A DNA stretch of 64,000 bases from Clostridium sulfidigenes (GTDB taxonomy: Bacteria > Bacillota > Clostridia > Clostridiales > Clostridiaceae): the NCBI RefSeq assembly GCF_000732635.1, contig NZ_JPMD01000028.1:62001-126000 (forward strand), in the 5' to 3' direction. Made by a program: the position numbers and the translations under genes. Positions 36,669-46,342 of the stretch are shown piece by piece. Each line of letters opens with the position of its first letter. The stretch's first letter is position 1. The notes beneath the pieces are model-generated. The model searched no databases and was not told where the DNA came from. It saw only the letters and a program-made list of their open reading frames with translations.

Positions 36669-37145
36669 GTGTGTTGTAACTTAGAAAAAAATCAAATGTT
36701 TAAGGAATTAGAAGACTTTATTAATTCCTTACCTGTCAAAGATGGAGCTTTAATAGAGGTTTTGCATAAAGCTCAGCATATCTTTGGATATCTACCTAAG
36801 GAAGTTCAAACTTTCGTCGCTGATAAACTAAATTTACCTATATCTAAAGTTTATGGTGTTGTAACATTTTACTCATTTTTCACTACTGAACCTCGTGGTA
36901 AGAATGTAATAAATGTGTGCATGGGTACTGCATGTTTTGTTCGTGGTGCTGGAGATGTTCTTAAAGAATTTGAAAAAGAACTAGGTATTAAATCTGGACA
37001 AACTACAGAAGACATGAAATTTACACTAGGTTCTTTAAGATGTGTTGGTGCTTGTGGTCTAGCTCCTGTTTTAACTGTAAATGATAAGGTTTACGGTCAC
37101 TGTACTCCAGACCAAGTAAAAAGTATATTAGCTGAATATGAGTAG
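36669..37145 (+). CDS. hydC: Electron-bifurcating hydrogenase, NuoE-like subunit (HydC)
   Basis: 158 aa thioredoxin-like [2Fe-2S] protein, the NuoE homologue. Conserved cysteines: CMGTACFVRG near 90 and RCVGACGLAP near 130. It is the small subunit of the NAD(H)/ferredoxin-linked HydABC complex. The start is GTG, seven bases after AAGGGGG. First gene of hydCBA, 18 nt before hydB. Confidence 0.93.
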   Translation: MCCNLEKNQMFKELEDFINSLPVKDGALIEVLHKAQHIFGYLPKEVQTFVADKLNLPISKVYGVVTFYSFFTTEPRGKNVINVCMGTACFVRGAGDVLKEFEKELGIKSGQTTEDMKFTLGSLRCVGACGLAPVLTVNDKVYGHCTPDQVKSILAEYE

Positions 37146-37163
37146 AATTAGGAGGTAACAAAG

Positions 37164-39059
37164 TTGAATAAAATAAATTCCTTTGAAGAATTAAACAAAA
37201 TTTATCAGGAATACAAATCATCCCTTGATATTAGAAAAGCAACTGGTATCGATGGCTTTGTTTGTGAAAAAAATAACTATAAAAAAGAAATACTTATTTG
37301 CGGAGGAACTGGGTGTAAGTCTGCACAAAGTGATTTAATTAAAGATAACCTTGAAAAAGAAATTAGTAAGTTAGGTTTGGAAGATGAAGTATACGTTTCC
37401 ATAACTGGTTGTTTTGGTTTCTGTGAAAAAGGTCCTATAGTAAAAGTTACTCCAGATGATGTGTTTTATGTTCACGTAACTCCTGAGGATGCTGAAGAAA
37501 TCATAAATGAACATATTGTTAATGGAAATGTTGTACAAAGATTACTTTACGAAGAACCAACTATAAAAGAAAAAGTTAAGACTCAAGATGAAATGACTTT
37601 CTATAAGAAGCAAGTTAGAATAGCTCTAAGAAATTGTGGATTAATAAACCCTGAAAATATTGATGAATATATTGCTGAAAAAGGATATCTAGCTCTTGGA
37701 AAATGTCTAACAGAATGCACTCCTGATGACGTAATAAATGTTATATTGAAATCTGGACTAAGAGGAAGAGGCGGCGGCGGCTTTCCTACCGGAAAGAAGT
37801 GGCAATTTGCAAAAGGCTATGATGCTGATCAAAAATATATTATTTGTAATGCCGATGAAGGTGATCCAGGTGCATTCATGGATCGTTCGATTTTAGAAGG
37901 AGATCCAAATAGTGTTCTTGAAGCTATGGCTATAGCTGGTTATGCTATAGGTGCTACTAAAGGTAATATATATATTAGAGCTGAGTATCCACTAGCAATT
38001 CAAAGACTTAGAATTGCTATAAATCAAGCTAGAGAATATGGACTCCTTGGTGAAAATATACTAAATTCAGGCTTTGATTTTGATATTGAAATTAAATACG
38101 GAGCTGGTGCCTTTGTATGTGGTGAAGAAACTGCTCTTATTCATTCAATAGAAGGTAACCGTGGAGAACCAACAAATAAACCACCATTCCCTGCTGAATC
38201 TGGACTTTGGAATAAGCCAACTTGCGTTAATAACGTTGAAACTTTAGCGAATATTCCAGCTATTATTAATAATGGTGCAGATTGGTTTAGTTCAATCGGC
38301 ACTAAATCTTCCGCTGGTACTAAGGTTTTTGCTCTTGCTGGTAAAATTAATAACGTTGGTCTTGTAGAAGTGCCTATGGGAACAACTTTAAGAGAAATTC
38401 TTTTTGAAGTAGGTGGAGGAATTAAATTTGATAAAGAATTCAAAGCTGTTCAAACAGGAGGACCTTCTGGTGGATGTATTCCTAAAGAATTTTTAGATAC
38501 TCCTATTGACTTTGATTCTTTAAGTGCTATCGGTTCTATGATGGGATCTGGTGGAATGATAGTAATGGATGAAGATAACTGTATGGTTGATATAGCTAAA
38601 TTCTATTTAGAATTTACAAAAGAGGAGTCTTGTGGTAAATGTACACCTTGTAGGATTGGTAACACTCGATTACTTGAAATTCTTGAAAGAATATCAAAGG
38701 GCGAAGGTGATTTAAGTGATCTGGATAAGCTTCAAGAGCTTAGTAACACTATAAAAGATACTTCACTTTGTGCTTTAGGACAAACTTCTCCTAACCCTAT
38801 TCTTAGTACAATGAAATATTTCTATGATGAATATAGAAGTCACGTTGTAGATAAGATTTGTCCAGCAGGAGTTTGTAAGGACCTTATGAAATTTGTTATT
38901 ACTGATAGATGTATTGGCTGTACTAAATGTGCAAGACAATGTCCAGTTGGCTGTATCGAAGGGAAAGTTAAAACTAAGCATGTAATTGACCATAGCAAAT
39001 GTATTAAATGTGGTGCATGTAAATCTAGCTGTCCAGTTGATGCAATAGATCTAGTTTAA
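37164..39059 (+). CDS. hydB: Electron-bifurcating hydrogenase, NuoF-like subunit (HydB)
   Basis: 631 aa. Residues 1-120 are a thioredoxin-like [2Fe-2S] domain (CGGTGCKSAQ, TGCFGFCEKGP). At 150-540 is a NuoF-like FMN/NADH module with GLRGRGGGGFPTGKKW near 198 and the [4Fe-4S] ligands ESCGKCTPCRIGN near 490. At 570-631 is a two-[4Fe-4S] ferredoxin domain (CIGCTKCARQCPVGCI, CIKCGACKSSCPVDAI). This is the domain order of HydB in bifurcating [FeFe] hydrogenases, which couple NADH and reduced ferredoxin to hydrogen. TTG start with TAGGAGGT upstream. Confidence 0.95.
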   Translation: MNKINSFEELNKIYQEYKSSLDIRKATGIDGFVCEKNNYKKEILICGGTGCKSAQSDLIKDNLEKEISKLGLEDEVYVSITGCFGFCEKGPIVKVTPDDVFYVHVTPEDAEEIINEHIVNGNVVQRLLYEEPTIKEKVKTQDEMTFYKKQVRIALRNCGLINPENIDEYIAEKGYLALGKCLTECTPDDVINVILKSGLRGRGGGGFPTGKKWQFAKGYDADQKYIICNADEGDPGAFMDRSILEGDPNSVLEAMAIAGYAIGATKGNIYIRAEYPLAIQRLRIAINQAREYGLLGENILNSGFDFDIEIKYGAGAFVCGEETALIHSIEGNRGEPTNKPPFPAESGLWNKPTCVNNVETLANIPAIINNGADWFSSIGTKSSAGTKVFALAGKINNVGLVEVPMGTTLREILFEVGGGIKFDKEFKAVQTGGPSGGCIPKEFLDTPIDFDSLSAIGSMMGSGGMIVMDEDNCMVDIAKFYLEFTKEESCGKCTPCRIGNTRLLEILERISKGEGDLSDLDKLQELSNTIKDTSLCALGQTSPNPILSTMKYFYDEYRSHVVDKICPAGVCKDLMKFVITDRCIGCTKCARQCPVGCIEGKVKTKHVIDHSKCIKCGACKSSCPVDAIDLV

Positions 39060-39081
39060 TAATTTAAAAGAGGTGAAAGTA

Positions 39082-40815
39082 TTGAGTTTAGTTACACTTA
39101 AAATAAATAATAAAGAAATATCAGTGGAGCAAGGAACCACAATTCTTGATGCTGCACGTAAGCTTAATATAAAAATTCCTACCCTTTGCTACCTAAATCT
39201 TCATGATAAAAAGACAACTAATAAACCTGGTTCTTGTAGAGTTTGTGTAGTTGAAGTGGAAGGAAGAAAAAATTTAGCACCATCTTGTTGTACAGCTGTT
39301 GCTCCAGGTATGGTTGTTAATACTAGTACTCCAAGAGTAATAGCAGCAAGAAAAACTATAATTGAACTTTTATTATCAGACCATTCTATGGATTGCTTAA
39401 CCTGTCAAAAAAATTTAAATTGTGAACTCCAAGAGCTTGCTAGTACTTATGGAGTAACTAATTTAAAATATACTGGTTCAAAATCTGTAGCTGTAAAAGA
39501 ACTTAAAAATCCATCTATAGTAAGAGATACTTCTAAATGTATTTTATGTAGAAGATGCGAAGCTGTTTGTAGCCAAGTTCAAAAGGTTGGTGCAATTGGA
39601 CCAATAAATAGAGGTTTTAATACCACTATAAGCACTGCATTCTTTGAAGAGCTAAATAATAGCGCTTGTACTTTATGTGGTCAATGTATAAATGTCTGTC
39701 CTACTGGGGCATTAATGGAAAAAGATAATACTATTGATGTATTAAACGCTATAGGAAATAAAGATAAATTTGTAGTAGTTCAAACTGCTCCGGCTGTTCG
39801 TGCAGCACTTGGAGAAGAATTTGGTATTAAAGAAGGTGCTGTTACTGGTAAGATGGTTGAAGCGCTAAGAGAACTTGGTTTTGATAAGGTTTATGATACT
39901 GATTTTGCTGCAGATTTAACTATTATGGAAGAAGCTACAGAATTTTTAGGAAGGTATAAGAGTGGTGAAAATCTTCCTATGATTACTAGTTGTTGTCCTG
40001 GATGGATTAATTTCATAGAAAAACATTATGGAAACCTATTAAATCTTCCATCAACATGCAAATCTCCTCAACAAATGTGGGGCGCTATTGCAAAAACATA
40101 CCTTGCTGAAAAACTGGGTATACCATCGGAAAAACTTTATGTTGTATCTGTAATGCCATGTGTTGCCAAAAAATCCGAAGCTAACAGAGAAGAATTTGTC
40201 AATGAAAATAATAATCCAGATATCGATGTAGTTATAACCACAAGAGAATTAGCTAAAATGATTAAACGCTCTGGATTAGAATTTGCTTCTCTACCTTCCT
40301 CTGATTTTGATACTATTATGGGTGAATCTACTGGTGCTGGAGTTATTTTCGGAACTAGTGGTGGCGTTATGGAGGCTGCTTTACGTACTGCTTATGAATG
40401 GATTACAAATAGCACTTTAGAAGAACTTGATTTTAAATCTGTTAGAGGCCTTGAAGGAATCAAAGAAGCTTCATTAGTTATTGATGGTAACAAAATTAAT
40501 ATAGCTATTGTAAATGGACTTGCAAATGCAAAGAATTTGTTAGATAATATAGAAGATACATCTAAAAAATATCACTTCATTGAAGTTATGGCATGTCCAG
40601 GAGGATGTATAAACGGTGGTGGTCAACCATATTCTAATGAGCAATATTCATTAATAGAAAAAAGAATGAATGCTCTTTATAGTGAGGATGCTAATAAGGT
40701 TATAAGAAAATCTCATGAAAACCCTGAGATAATAAAGCTTTATGATGAATTCCTTGGAAAACCTAATGGAGAAAAATCTCACCATTTACTTCATACTCAC
40801 TATATAAATAGATAA
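39082..40815 (+). CDS. hydA: [FeFe] hydrogenase catalytic subunit (HydA)
   Basis: 577 aa. N-terminal [2Fe-2S] domain (CYLNLHDK...GSCRVCVVEVEG), a His/Cys [4Fe-4S] site (HSMDCLTCQKNLNC near 105) and two further [4Fe-4S] clusters (CILCRRCEAVC, CTLCGQCINVC). The H-cluster domain has all three signatures: TSCCPGW near 302, MPCVAKKSE near 358 and MACPGGCINGGGQP near 502. It makes or consumes H2. I place the start at TTG 39082, six bases after AGAGGTG, not at the GTG lying inside that ribosome binding site. Adjacent hydCB make this the bifurcating form. The last 20 residues are His-rich. Confidence 0.95.
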   Translation: MSLVTLKINNKEISVEQGTTILDAARKLNIKIPTLCYLNLHDKKTTNKPGSCRVCVVEVEGRKNLAPSCCTAVAPGMVVNTSTPRVIAARKTIIELLLSDHSMDCLTCQKNLNCELQELASTYGVTNLKYTGSKSVAVKELKNPSIVRDTSKCILCRRCEAVCSQVQKVGAIGPINRGFNTTISTAFFEELNNSACTLCGQCINVCPTGALMEKDNTIDVLNAIGNKDKFVVVQTAPAVRAALGEEFGIKEGAVTGKMVEALRELGFDKVYDTDFAADLTIMEEATEFLGRYKSGENLPMITSCCPGWINFIEKHYGNLLNLPSTCKSPQQMWGAIAKTYLAEKLGIPSEKLYVVSVMPCVAKKSEANREEFVNENNNPDIDVVITTRELAKMIKRSGLEFASLPSSDFDTIMGESTGAGVIFGTSGGVMEAALRTAYEWITNSTLEELDFKSVRGLEGIKEASLVIDGNKINIAIVNGLANAKNLLDNIEDTSKKYHFIEVMACPGGCINGGGQPYSNEQYSLIEKRMNALYSEDANKVIRKSHENPEIIKLYDEFLGKPNGEKSHHLLHTHYINR

Positions 40816-40869
40816 ACACCTTAATTTAGTTATTAGTTATTAGTCCCTAACTAATATAAATATAAACAT

Positions 40870-40910
40870 AAAAATGATGGTATAAATAACTTATTTATAC
40901 CATCATTTTT
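40870..40910. terminator. Bidirectional terminator between hydA and lysO
   Basis: Perfect 19-bp arms (AAAAATGATGGTATAAATA at 40870-40888 and its complement at 40892-40910) around a 3-nt loop, serving the convergent hydCBA and lysO units. Confidence 0.9.
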
Positions 40911-40960
40911 ATATAGTTCCTTATTTACAATTATAAAAATTAAAAACATATAAAGTAATA

Positions 40961-41560
40961 TTATCCTAAGTTATAAAAGAATGTTACAAATACTGGAACT
41001 AAAGAACTTAATATAACTCCATTTATAAATGCTATTACAGCTATTTCTGGATTTGTTGCTTTAGCTATAAGTGGTAATGTTGTATCCATAGAAGTAGCTC
41101 CTGCAGGTGCTATGGCTGTGTAGCCATTCAGTTTTTTAGCTAATATTGGAATTAAAATAACTGTTATCATCTCACGGAATACATTTGTTAAAAATGCTAT
41201 AGCTCCTAAAGTATCTCCACCCATTTCTTTAAGCATTACTCCTGATAAGCTATACCATCCAAATCCTGAACCTATAGCTAAGCTCTCATTAAGAGCCATA
41301 TTAAATAGGAATCCTACTAAAAGTCCTCCTAGTAAACTACCTACAATTCCTCCAAATGGTACTAACAAAACCTTAAATCCTGCCTTTTTTAGATCTTTAA
41401 ATATGGTCTTGTTGCCACCTACATCTATACCAACTAAAAAGATTAAAACAAATAATGAAATGGATGCAAGATTATCAATACTACTCATTATTTCTGGTGG
41501 AAACACAAAATAACCACAACCCATTCCAACTAATATAGATACTATTATTATGTACGTCAT
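40961..41560 (-). CDS. lysO: LysO-family lysine exporter, C-terminal part
   Basis: 199 aa, about six membrane helices. Blocks such as FLVGIDVGGNK, GSGFGWYSLSG and APAGATSMDTTLPLI are those of the C-terminal part of LysO (DUF340), the YbjE lysine exporter. In E. coli LysO is one ~300-aa protein; here two genes supply the halves, an arrangement also seen in other Firmicutes. The start ATG at 41560 lies just after the upstream gene's TAA (TAATATG) with GGGGAGGA upstream, so translation is coupled. Substrate lysine is inferred from the family. Confidence 0.85.
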   Translation of the reverse strand: MTYIIIVSILVGMGCGYFVFPPEIMSSIDNLASISLFVLIFLVGIDVGGNKTIFKDLKKAGFKVLLVPFGGIVGSLLGGLLVGFLFNMALNESLAIGSGFGWYSLSGVMLKEMGGDTLGAIAFLTNVFREMITVILIPILAKKLNGYTAIAPAGATSMDTTLPLIAKATNPEIAVIAFINGVILSSLVPVFVTFFYNLG

Positions 41561-41561
41561 A

Positions 41562-41942
41562 TTACTTGTCCTCCCCACATGCCTCATTTAAAAGCTCACT
41601 ACACTCTTCAATTACAACATTTTCATCTTCTACAATCTCTGCATTTAAGATTGATTCTTCCTTGGGTAATTGATTTTCTTTAGGCATAAACTTTTCTGAT
41701 AAAATATACACAAGTACTATACTTACACCTATTGTAGCTACTGCAAATAAAAAAGACTTTAACCCTATGGTCGGAAGATTTTTTATTATGCCCTTATCCG
41801 CTCCTATAGAAGCTCCCATAGAAAATAATAAGAATATTACACCAAGTTGTTGTAATTTACCATTTATAATTTTCCCCTTCTCACCTAATTTTAGAAAGTA
41901 CCCTACAATGGCACCGAGTATTAATGCAATTAAAATTTCCAT
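41562..41942 (-). CDS. lysO: LysO-family lysine exporter, N-terminal part
   Basis: 126 aa with three membrane helices (ILIALILGAIVGYFL, LGVIFLLFSMGASIGAD, SFLFAVATIGVSIVLVYIL) and a long acidic tail (ESILNAEIVEDENVVIEECSE). It corresponds to the N-terminal part of LysO. The acidic soluble tail is not part of the single-chain protein and argues for a genuine two-gene design rather than a frameshift. The start ATG is preceded by GAGGAGGGGGAC. Confidence 0.8.
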   Translation of the reverse strand: MEILIALILGAIVGYFLKLGEKGKIINGKLQQLGVIFLLFSMGASIGADKGIIKNLPTIGLKSFLFAVATIGVSIVLVYILSEKFMPKENQLPKEESILNAEIVEDENVVIEECSELLNEACGEDK

Positions 41943-42130
41943 ATGTCCCCCTCCTCTACCACGTTATTATATCATAGATTTGGAAACAGTTACATTATAT
42001 TTAGATTATTTTTATTATATTTAACTTTATACCTTTATACATGAAATTATTTGTAATAATAATGATAAATATATTTAATCTTGAATATATATAGGAATAT
42101 ATTAAAAATTGATAAATAAGGAGTTATAAT

Positions 42131-42946
42131 ATGAAGAACATCTTTATGCCCTACTATATTAACGGTGATACTATTAGAGATATGTATAAAATTGCTATAA
42201 ATCGATATGAAAACATTGAAATAAGTGGAAAAAGAGAAGAAACTACAATTCAAGCTACTCTACCATTGTCCGAACTAACTTGTGGAAAAATCATTCAAGG
42301 TTCAGCTACAGTGACTTTATCTAAAAGTACTCAAAGAAAATCAATAGATGAAATAGAGAATTCATCTATTAATCTATTTATAAATCTAGAAACTTTATTA
42401 AATCGAAACAATGCAATCAAATCTTTAAAAATATATAGTGACCTGAATACAATTTCTCCTGGAGATATTGTAGAATTACAGTGTACTATAGAAAAATCAG
42501 ATAGCACTTTAGAACTTTTAAGAAATACACTAGAATTACTTGAGTTTCAACAAATAACTTCTGATATAGATAATACCTCTATGATTAATTGGATAAAAAG
42601 AAATATAAAATCTTTAACAGAAGATAAAGTATTAAAATATCCTGCCTCCCTTCCTTTTGATTCTAATTCTTTAGTCATTACTTCTGTTTGTAGTAAACAT
42701 GCATCTATGGACATAGAGTGTTATATTGGTAGACCTTGCACAATTGTTGGTGAAATAGCAAGTTATGACTATCCCCAGTCAAATCATAATATTATTGATA
42801 GTAACCCTTTAGTATCTAAATTATTATGGGATTTTATTACATCTCATAGCAACTATAAAGACTTTGTTTCTCATTTAAACTATAATAATGAATTTCCTTC
42901 TGATAAGAAAGTGTTGGAAATTGTACCTTTTATAATTTATATGTAA
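42131..42946 (+). CDS. Uncharacterised protein
   Basis: 271 aa, soluble, no signal peptide or transmembrane helix; I do not recognise it. It opens with MPYYINGDTIRDMYKIAI, has an S/T-rich beta-type middle (LTCGKIIQGSATVTLSKSTQ near 48), an IYSDLNTISPGDIVEL segment near 98, and two conserved-looking cysteines (CSKHAS, CYIGRPC) near 190. The opening pattern (a short statement of place followed by a helix) vaguely recalls DUF6414-like proteins, but this is weak. It has its own AAGGAG six bases before the ATG and lies 77 nt before the purine permease at 43024, possibly in one transcript. Confidence 0.7.
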   Translation: MKNIFMPYYINGDTIRDMYKIAINRYENIEISGKREETTIQATLPLSELTCGKIIQGSATVTLSKSTQRKSIDEIENSSINLFINLETLLNRNNAIKSLKIYSDLNTISPGDIVELQCTIEKSDSTLELLRNTLELLEFQQITSDIDNTSMINWIKRNIKSLTEDKVLKYPASLPFDSNSLVITSVCSKHASMDIECYIGRPCTIVGEIASYDYPQSNHNIIDSNPLVSKLLWDFITSHSNYKDFVSHLNYNNEFPSDKKVLEIVPFIIYM

Positions 42947-43023
42947 TAAATATCCTGTTTTAGTAATATTTGTAGATTATACTAATATTAATAATTATAT
43001 CTATTAATATTAGGGGGATTTAT

Positions 43024-44376
43024 ATGGACAAGTATTTTAAACTTACTGAAAACGGAACTAACGTAAAGCGTGAAATTGTTGCTGGAATTACCACTTTTCT
43101 AACAATGGCTTACATTATTGCTGTAAATCCTAATTTCCTTAGTACAGCTATGGGTGATGGTACTGCTGGAGCACTTGTAACTGCTACATGTCTAGCTGCG
43201 GGACTTACTACTATACTCATGGGACTATATGCTAATGCACCTTTTGCACTGGCATCTGGTATGGGACTTAACGCCTTCTTCGCATTTACAGTATGCGGTG
43301 CCATGGGTGTTCCATGGCAAGTGGCACTTACTGCTGTTTTTGTAGAAGGTATAATTTTCATTATACTTTCTGTAACTAGAGTGCGTGAAGCTGTAGTTAA
43401 TTGTATCCCACTTACAATGAAGTACGCTGTTACTGCTGGTATTGGACTTTTTATTGCTTTTATAGGTTTAACAGGTGCCGGTATTGTAGTGTCTAATGAA
43501 GCTACCCTTGTATCTCTAGGTTCTATGATAGCTCCTGGTGCTATAATCGCAGTTATTGGCATTCTTATTATAGCTATTTTGAACTCTAAAAATATCAAAG
43601 GAGCTATGCTTTGGTCCATTCTGATTTGTTCTATAATTGGTTGGATATATGCAGTTATAAATCCTGAAGGAGCTACCGCCGCTGGCATATATCTTCCAAA
43701 TGGATTATTCAAATATGAATCTATCAAATCAATTGCCTTCAAGCTTGACTTCTCTGTATTCACTAATAGCTCAGCTATTCTTAATTTTATAACAATTTGT
43801 CTTACTTTCTTATTCGTAGACTTCTTTGATACTGTTGGTACATTAGTTGGAGTATGTTCTAAGGCTAATATGCTAGATAAAGATGGTAATGTGCCGATGG
43901 CAAAGAAAGCTCTACTTGTAGATGCTATAGGAACCACCTTTGGTTCTTTAGTTGGAGTTTCAACCGTTACTACTTATGTAGAAAGCGCAGCTGGAGTTAG
44001 TGAAGGTGGAAGAACTGGGTTAACAGCTGTTACTACAGGTATTCTATTCTTATTGGCAATGTTTCTATCTCCAATATTTATAGCTATACCAGGTTGTGCT
44101 ACAGCTCCTTGCTTAATTTGGATTGGTTTTATGATGCTAGAAAGTGTTATGAAAATAGACTTTACCGATTTTACTCAAGGCTTCCCTGCATTCATTACTA
44201 TAGCCTCAATGCCATTATGTTATAGTATCGGTGATGGTCTTACCCTTGGAATTCTTTCATATACATTAATAAACTTATTAAATAACATATTTGGTAAGAA
44301 AGAAACTAAAAAACCAATCTCAATAGTAATGTATATTCTATCCATCATATTTATACTAAAACTTATATTTATGTAA
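43024..44376 (+). CDS. pbuG: Guanine/hypoxanthine permease (AzgA/PbuG type)
   Basis: 450 aa, about 12 membrane helices, the AzgA branch of the NCS2 fold. Seen: GITTFLTMAYIIAVNP near 22, ALASGMGLNAFFAFTVCGAMG near 76, VDFFDTVGTLVGV near 270 with the conserved Asp pair, and GVSTVTTYVESAAGV near 310. These segments match adenine/guanine/hypoxanthine permeases such as PbuG and PbuO. No purine riboswitch core is visible upstream, unlike many Firmicute pbuG genes. It supplies purine bases for salvage or for the island's guanine deaminase. Start ATG with TAGGGGG upstream. Confidence 0.9.
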   Translation: MDKYFKLTENGTNVKREIVAGITTFLTMAYIIAVNPNFLSTAMGDGTAGALVTATCLAAGLTTILMGLYANAPFALASGMGLNAFFAFTVCGAMGVPWQVALTAVFVEGIIFIILSVTRVREAVVNCIPLTMKYAVTAGIGLFIAFIGLTGAGIVVSNEATLVSLGSMIAPGAIIAVIGILIIAILNSKNIKGAMLWSILICSIIGWIYAVINPEGATAAGIYLPNGLFKYESIKSIAFKLDFSVFTNSSAILNFITICLTFLFVDFFDTVGTLVGVCSKANMLDKDGNVPMAKKALLVDAIGTTFGSLVGVSTVTTYVESAAGVSEGGRTGLTAVTTGILFLLAMFLSPIFIAIPGCATAPCLIWIGFMMLESVMKIDFTDFTQGFPAFITIASMPLCYSIGDGLTLGILSYTLINLLNNIFGKKETKKPISIVMYILSIIFILKLIFM

Positions 44377-44402
44377 TTTATGTTTTAGTTATCATTAATT
44401 TA

Positions 44403-44441
44403 AAAAGGTAATCACCGAAAATTTTTCAGTGATTACCTTTT
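44403..44441. terminator. Bidirectional terminator between pbuG and glnA
   Basis: A perfect 13-bp stem (AAAAGGTAATCAC at 44403-44415, GTGATTACCTTTT at 44429-44441) between the convergent genes. Confidence 0.85.
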
Positions 44442-44449
44442 GTTTATAT

Positions 44450-46342
44450 CTATATATCCATAAGATTTCTTCTATAATTCATATATAATCTTCTTAGGAT
44501 TCTCATATCTTCATCTACAATTAATTGTAACTCAGATAATTCCTTATAATTTTTATCATTAATTGCTTCTCTCATTTGAGTAAATAAGCTTCTACTTACA
44601 TAATTATCTTTCATAAGTTTTTCTCTTAGCTTATTTATTTCACTCCATTTTTCAAGATCATACTCCATAAAATCATCGCCATTAGATCTTCTAATGTTTC
44701 TAATTTCATTAGAATAGTTTGGAAGAATTCTATGCTCTAACTCAGTAGTCCATCTTTCAAGTACAGCTTCCTTATATCCTTTAATTACTTTATTAGTTAT
44801 TACTCCATCTTTAGTTAAAACATGTACTCTCGATTCATCATCAAAAGCTAATAAATTTTCATATACAGTACTTGGAGCCTTACCAAAATACTCTTCTCTT
44901 TCTTCCTCTGTATAGAATTCAAATACATCTTCTTCACTTCTATAACATCTGCCTTCCTCTAGGTAAGAAGTTTTTTCCCCTGGTTTTTTAGAAAGTTCTG
45001 CTAAAAGTTCTTCTCTACTTTTATTATTTGTAACTACATAGCTTATTCCATCTACCATAGATATTATAACTGAAGATAATACTAAATAAATATTTGTATT
45101 AGGATTTGGTGATCTCAACTCAAACCTAGTAGCCATTGGATTAATTGCATCTCTCACTAGTCCAACAAGAATAGTTCTATTTCTTGAAGGCACATCTTTA
45201 GTAAATCCTAAGGAAGTTACTATACATACTGGTGCTTCAAAGCCTGGTTTTAATCTTTGTAATGCATCATAATTTGAAGAAACAAAGGGGTTTATTACTT
45301 CATAATTCTTTAATACTCCCATTATTGCTCCATATCCTACTTCACTTAAAAAGTCTTTTTCAGCATAACTGTGGAACAAATTCATCATCTTACCATTTTT
45401 AAGCTTTAAAGTAACGCCTACATGTAAATGTTCTCCATTTCCTGCTACCTCTTCAATTGGTTTAGCTTGGAATGTGACTTCAAGACCATTTTTTCTAAAA
45501 GTTTCTTTTATTAAACCTCTTACCAAAAGTTCATTATCACAAGTTTGAAGGGCTGTAGAAAACTTCCAATCCACTTCTAATTGTTCCATTATGTGAGTTA
45601 GAACTCCAGACTCAGATAGTTTAGCTTTAACTCCCCCTACTTCTTTATGACCCATTTCTGGTTCTAGTCCATATTTAGCTAATAAATCTAAAGATTTTTC
45701 CAGTGCTGTTCTTACAGGACCCTTAGTTCTCTTCCAGTACTGCTCCTTTAATACTTGGGAAGTGGATAATTCTTCTATTTCAGCTAATTCATTTGGAGTA
45801 TTTACCCAAAACTCTAATTCTGTAGCTGCTGTAATACTTACGTCCTCTATTTCATCATAGTTTATGTCAAAGTTAGTTAAAAATTGTGGATTTTCTTCAA
45901 ATAACTTCATCATAGAAGCTCTAAAGTGATCTACAGAATTTTTTAGTATGTACCTAGAATCTACGGCAACATCTTCATGGTATAAGTGACATGGCATTCT
46001 AATAGTTCCTACTGGTTTATTTGTTTCTTCATCTATATAATCATAATTATAATCTACATACCAATTACAAGTTAAATCAACCTTCATATCTACCTTTGCA
46101 TTATTAAGGGTAGCTATTCCCGGTAATATTACAGATGATCCATCAGTCTGGACAGCTGTACCATGTAAAAATGTCTCAATATCTTCTATGAAATTTTTAA
46201 CAGGAATTTTTTCGTCTGTATCATTACCTAAAAAGTCAATACCAACTAGAGAAACAAATCTTATTTCCTTATGCTGCTGAAGTATTTTTAGTAACTCCTC
46301 TTTATTTTGTTTATTAGTAGGTATTACAAATAATAAACTCAT
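44450..46342 (-). CDS. glnA: Glutamine synthetase (long clostridial form)
   Basis: 630 aa, longer than the ~445 aa of ordinary GSI. The N-terminal beta-grasp region includes TDGSSVILPGIATL near 75; the catalytic barrel has ATELEFWVNT near 165 (metal Glu), EMGHKEVGGVKAKLS near 220, NGEHLHVGVTLKL near 290 (the His of the NGxGxHxH-like loop) and RFELRSPNPNTNIYL near 385 (Arg/substrate site). A C-terminal helical extension of about 150 residues follows. It makes glutamine from glutamate and ammonia, useful where purine catabolism releases ammonia. The ATG at 46342 has AAGGGGG upstream and is preferred over the start at 46405. Confidence 0.88.
   Translation of the reverse strand: MSLLFVIPTNKQNKEELLKILQQHKEIRFVSLVGIDFLGNDTDEKIPVKNFIEDIETFLHGTAVQTDGSSVILPGIATLNNAKVDMKVDLTCNWYVDYNYDYIDEETNKPVGTIRMPCHLYHEDVAVDSRYILKNSVDHFRASMMKLFEENPQFLTNFDINYDEIEDVSITAATELEFWVNTPNELAEIEELSTSQVLKEQYWKRTKGPVRTALEKSLDLLAKYGLEPEMGHKEVGGVKAKLSESGVLTHIMEQLEVDWKFSTALQTCDNELLVRGLIKETFRKNGLEVTFQAKPIEEVAGNGEHLHVGVTLKLKNGKMMNLFHSYAEKDFLSEVGYGAIMGVLKNYEVINPFVSSNYDALQRLKPGFEAPVCIVTSLGFTKDVPSRNRTILVGLVRDAINPMATRFELRSPNPNTNIYLVLSSVIISMVDGISYVVTNNKSREELLAELSKKPGEKTSYLEEGRCYRSEEDVFEFYTEEEREEYFGKAPSTVYENLLAFDDESRVHVLTKDGVITNKVIKGYKEAVLERWTTELEHRILPNYSNEIRNIRRSNGDDFMEYDLEKWSEINKLREKLMKDNYVSRSLFTQMREAINDKNYKELSELQLIVDEDMRILRRLYMNYRRNLMDI

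Noticed and set aside
39073..39081. The GTG start of hydA at 39073
   Set aside because: This GTG is part of the ribosome binding site (AGAGGTG) that serves the TTG at 39082.
42947..43023. A purine riboswitch ahead of pbuG
   Set aside because: The 77-nt gap is almost all A/T and lacks the conserved loops and stems of the purine aptamer.
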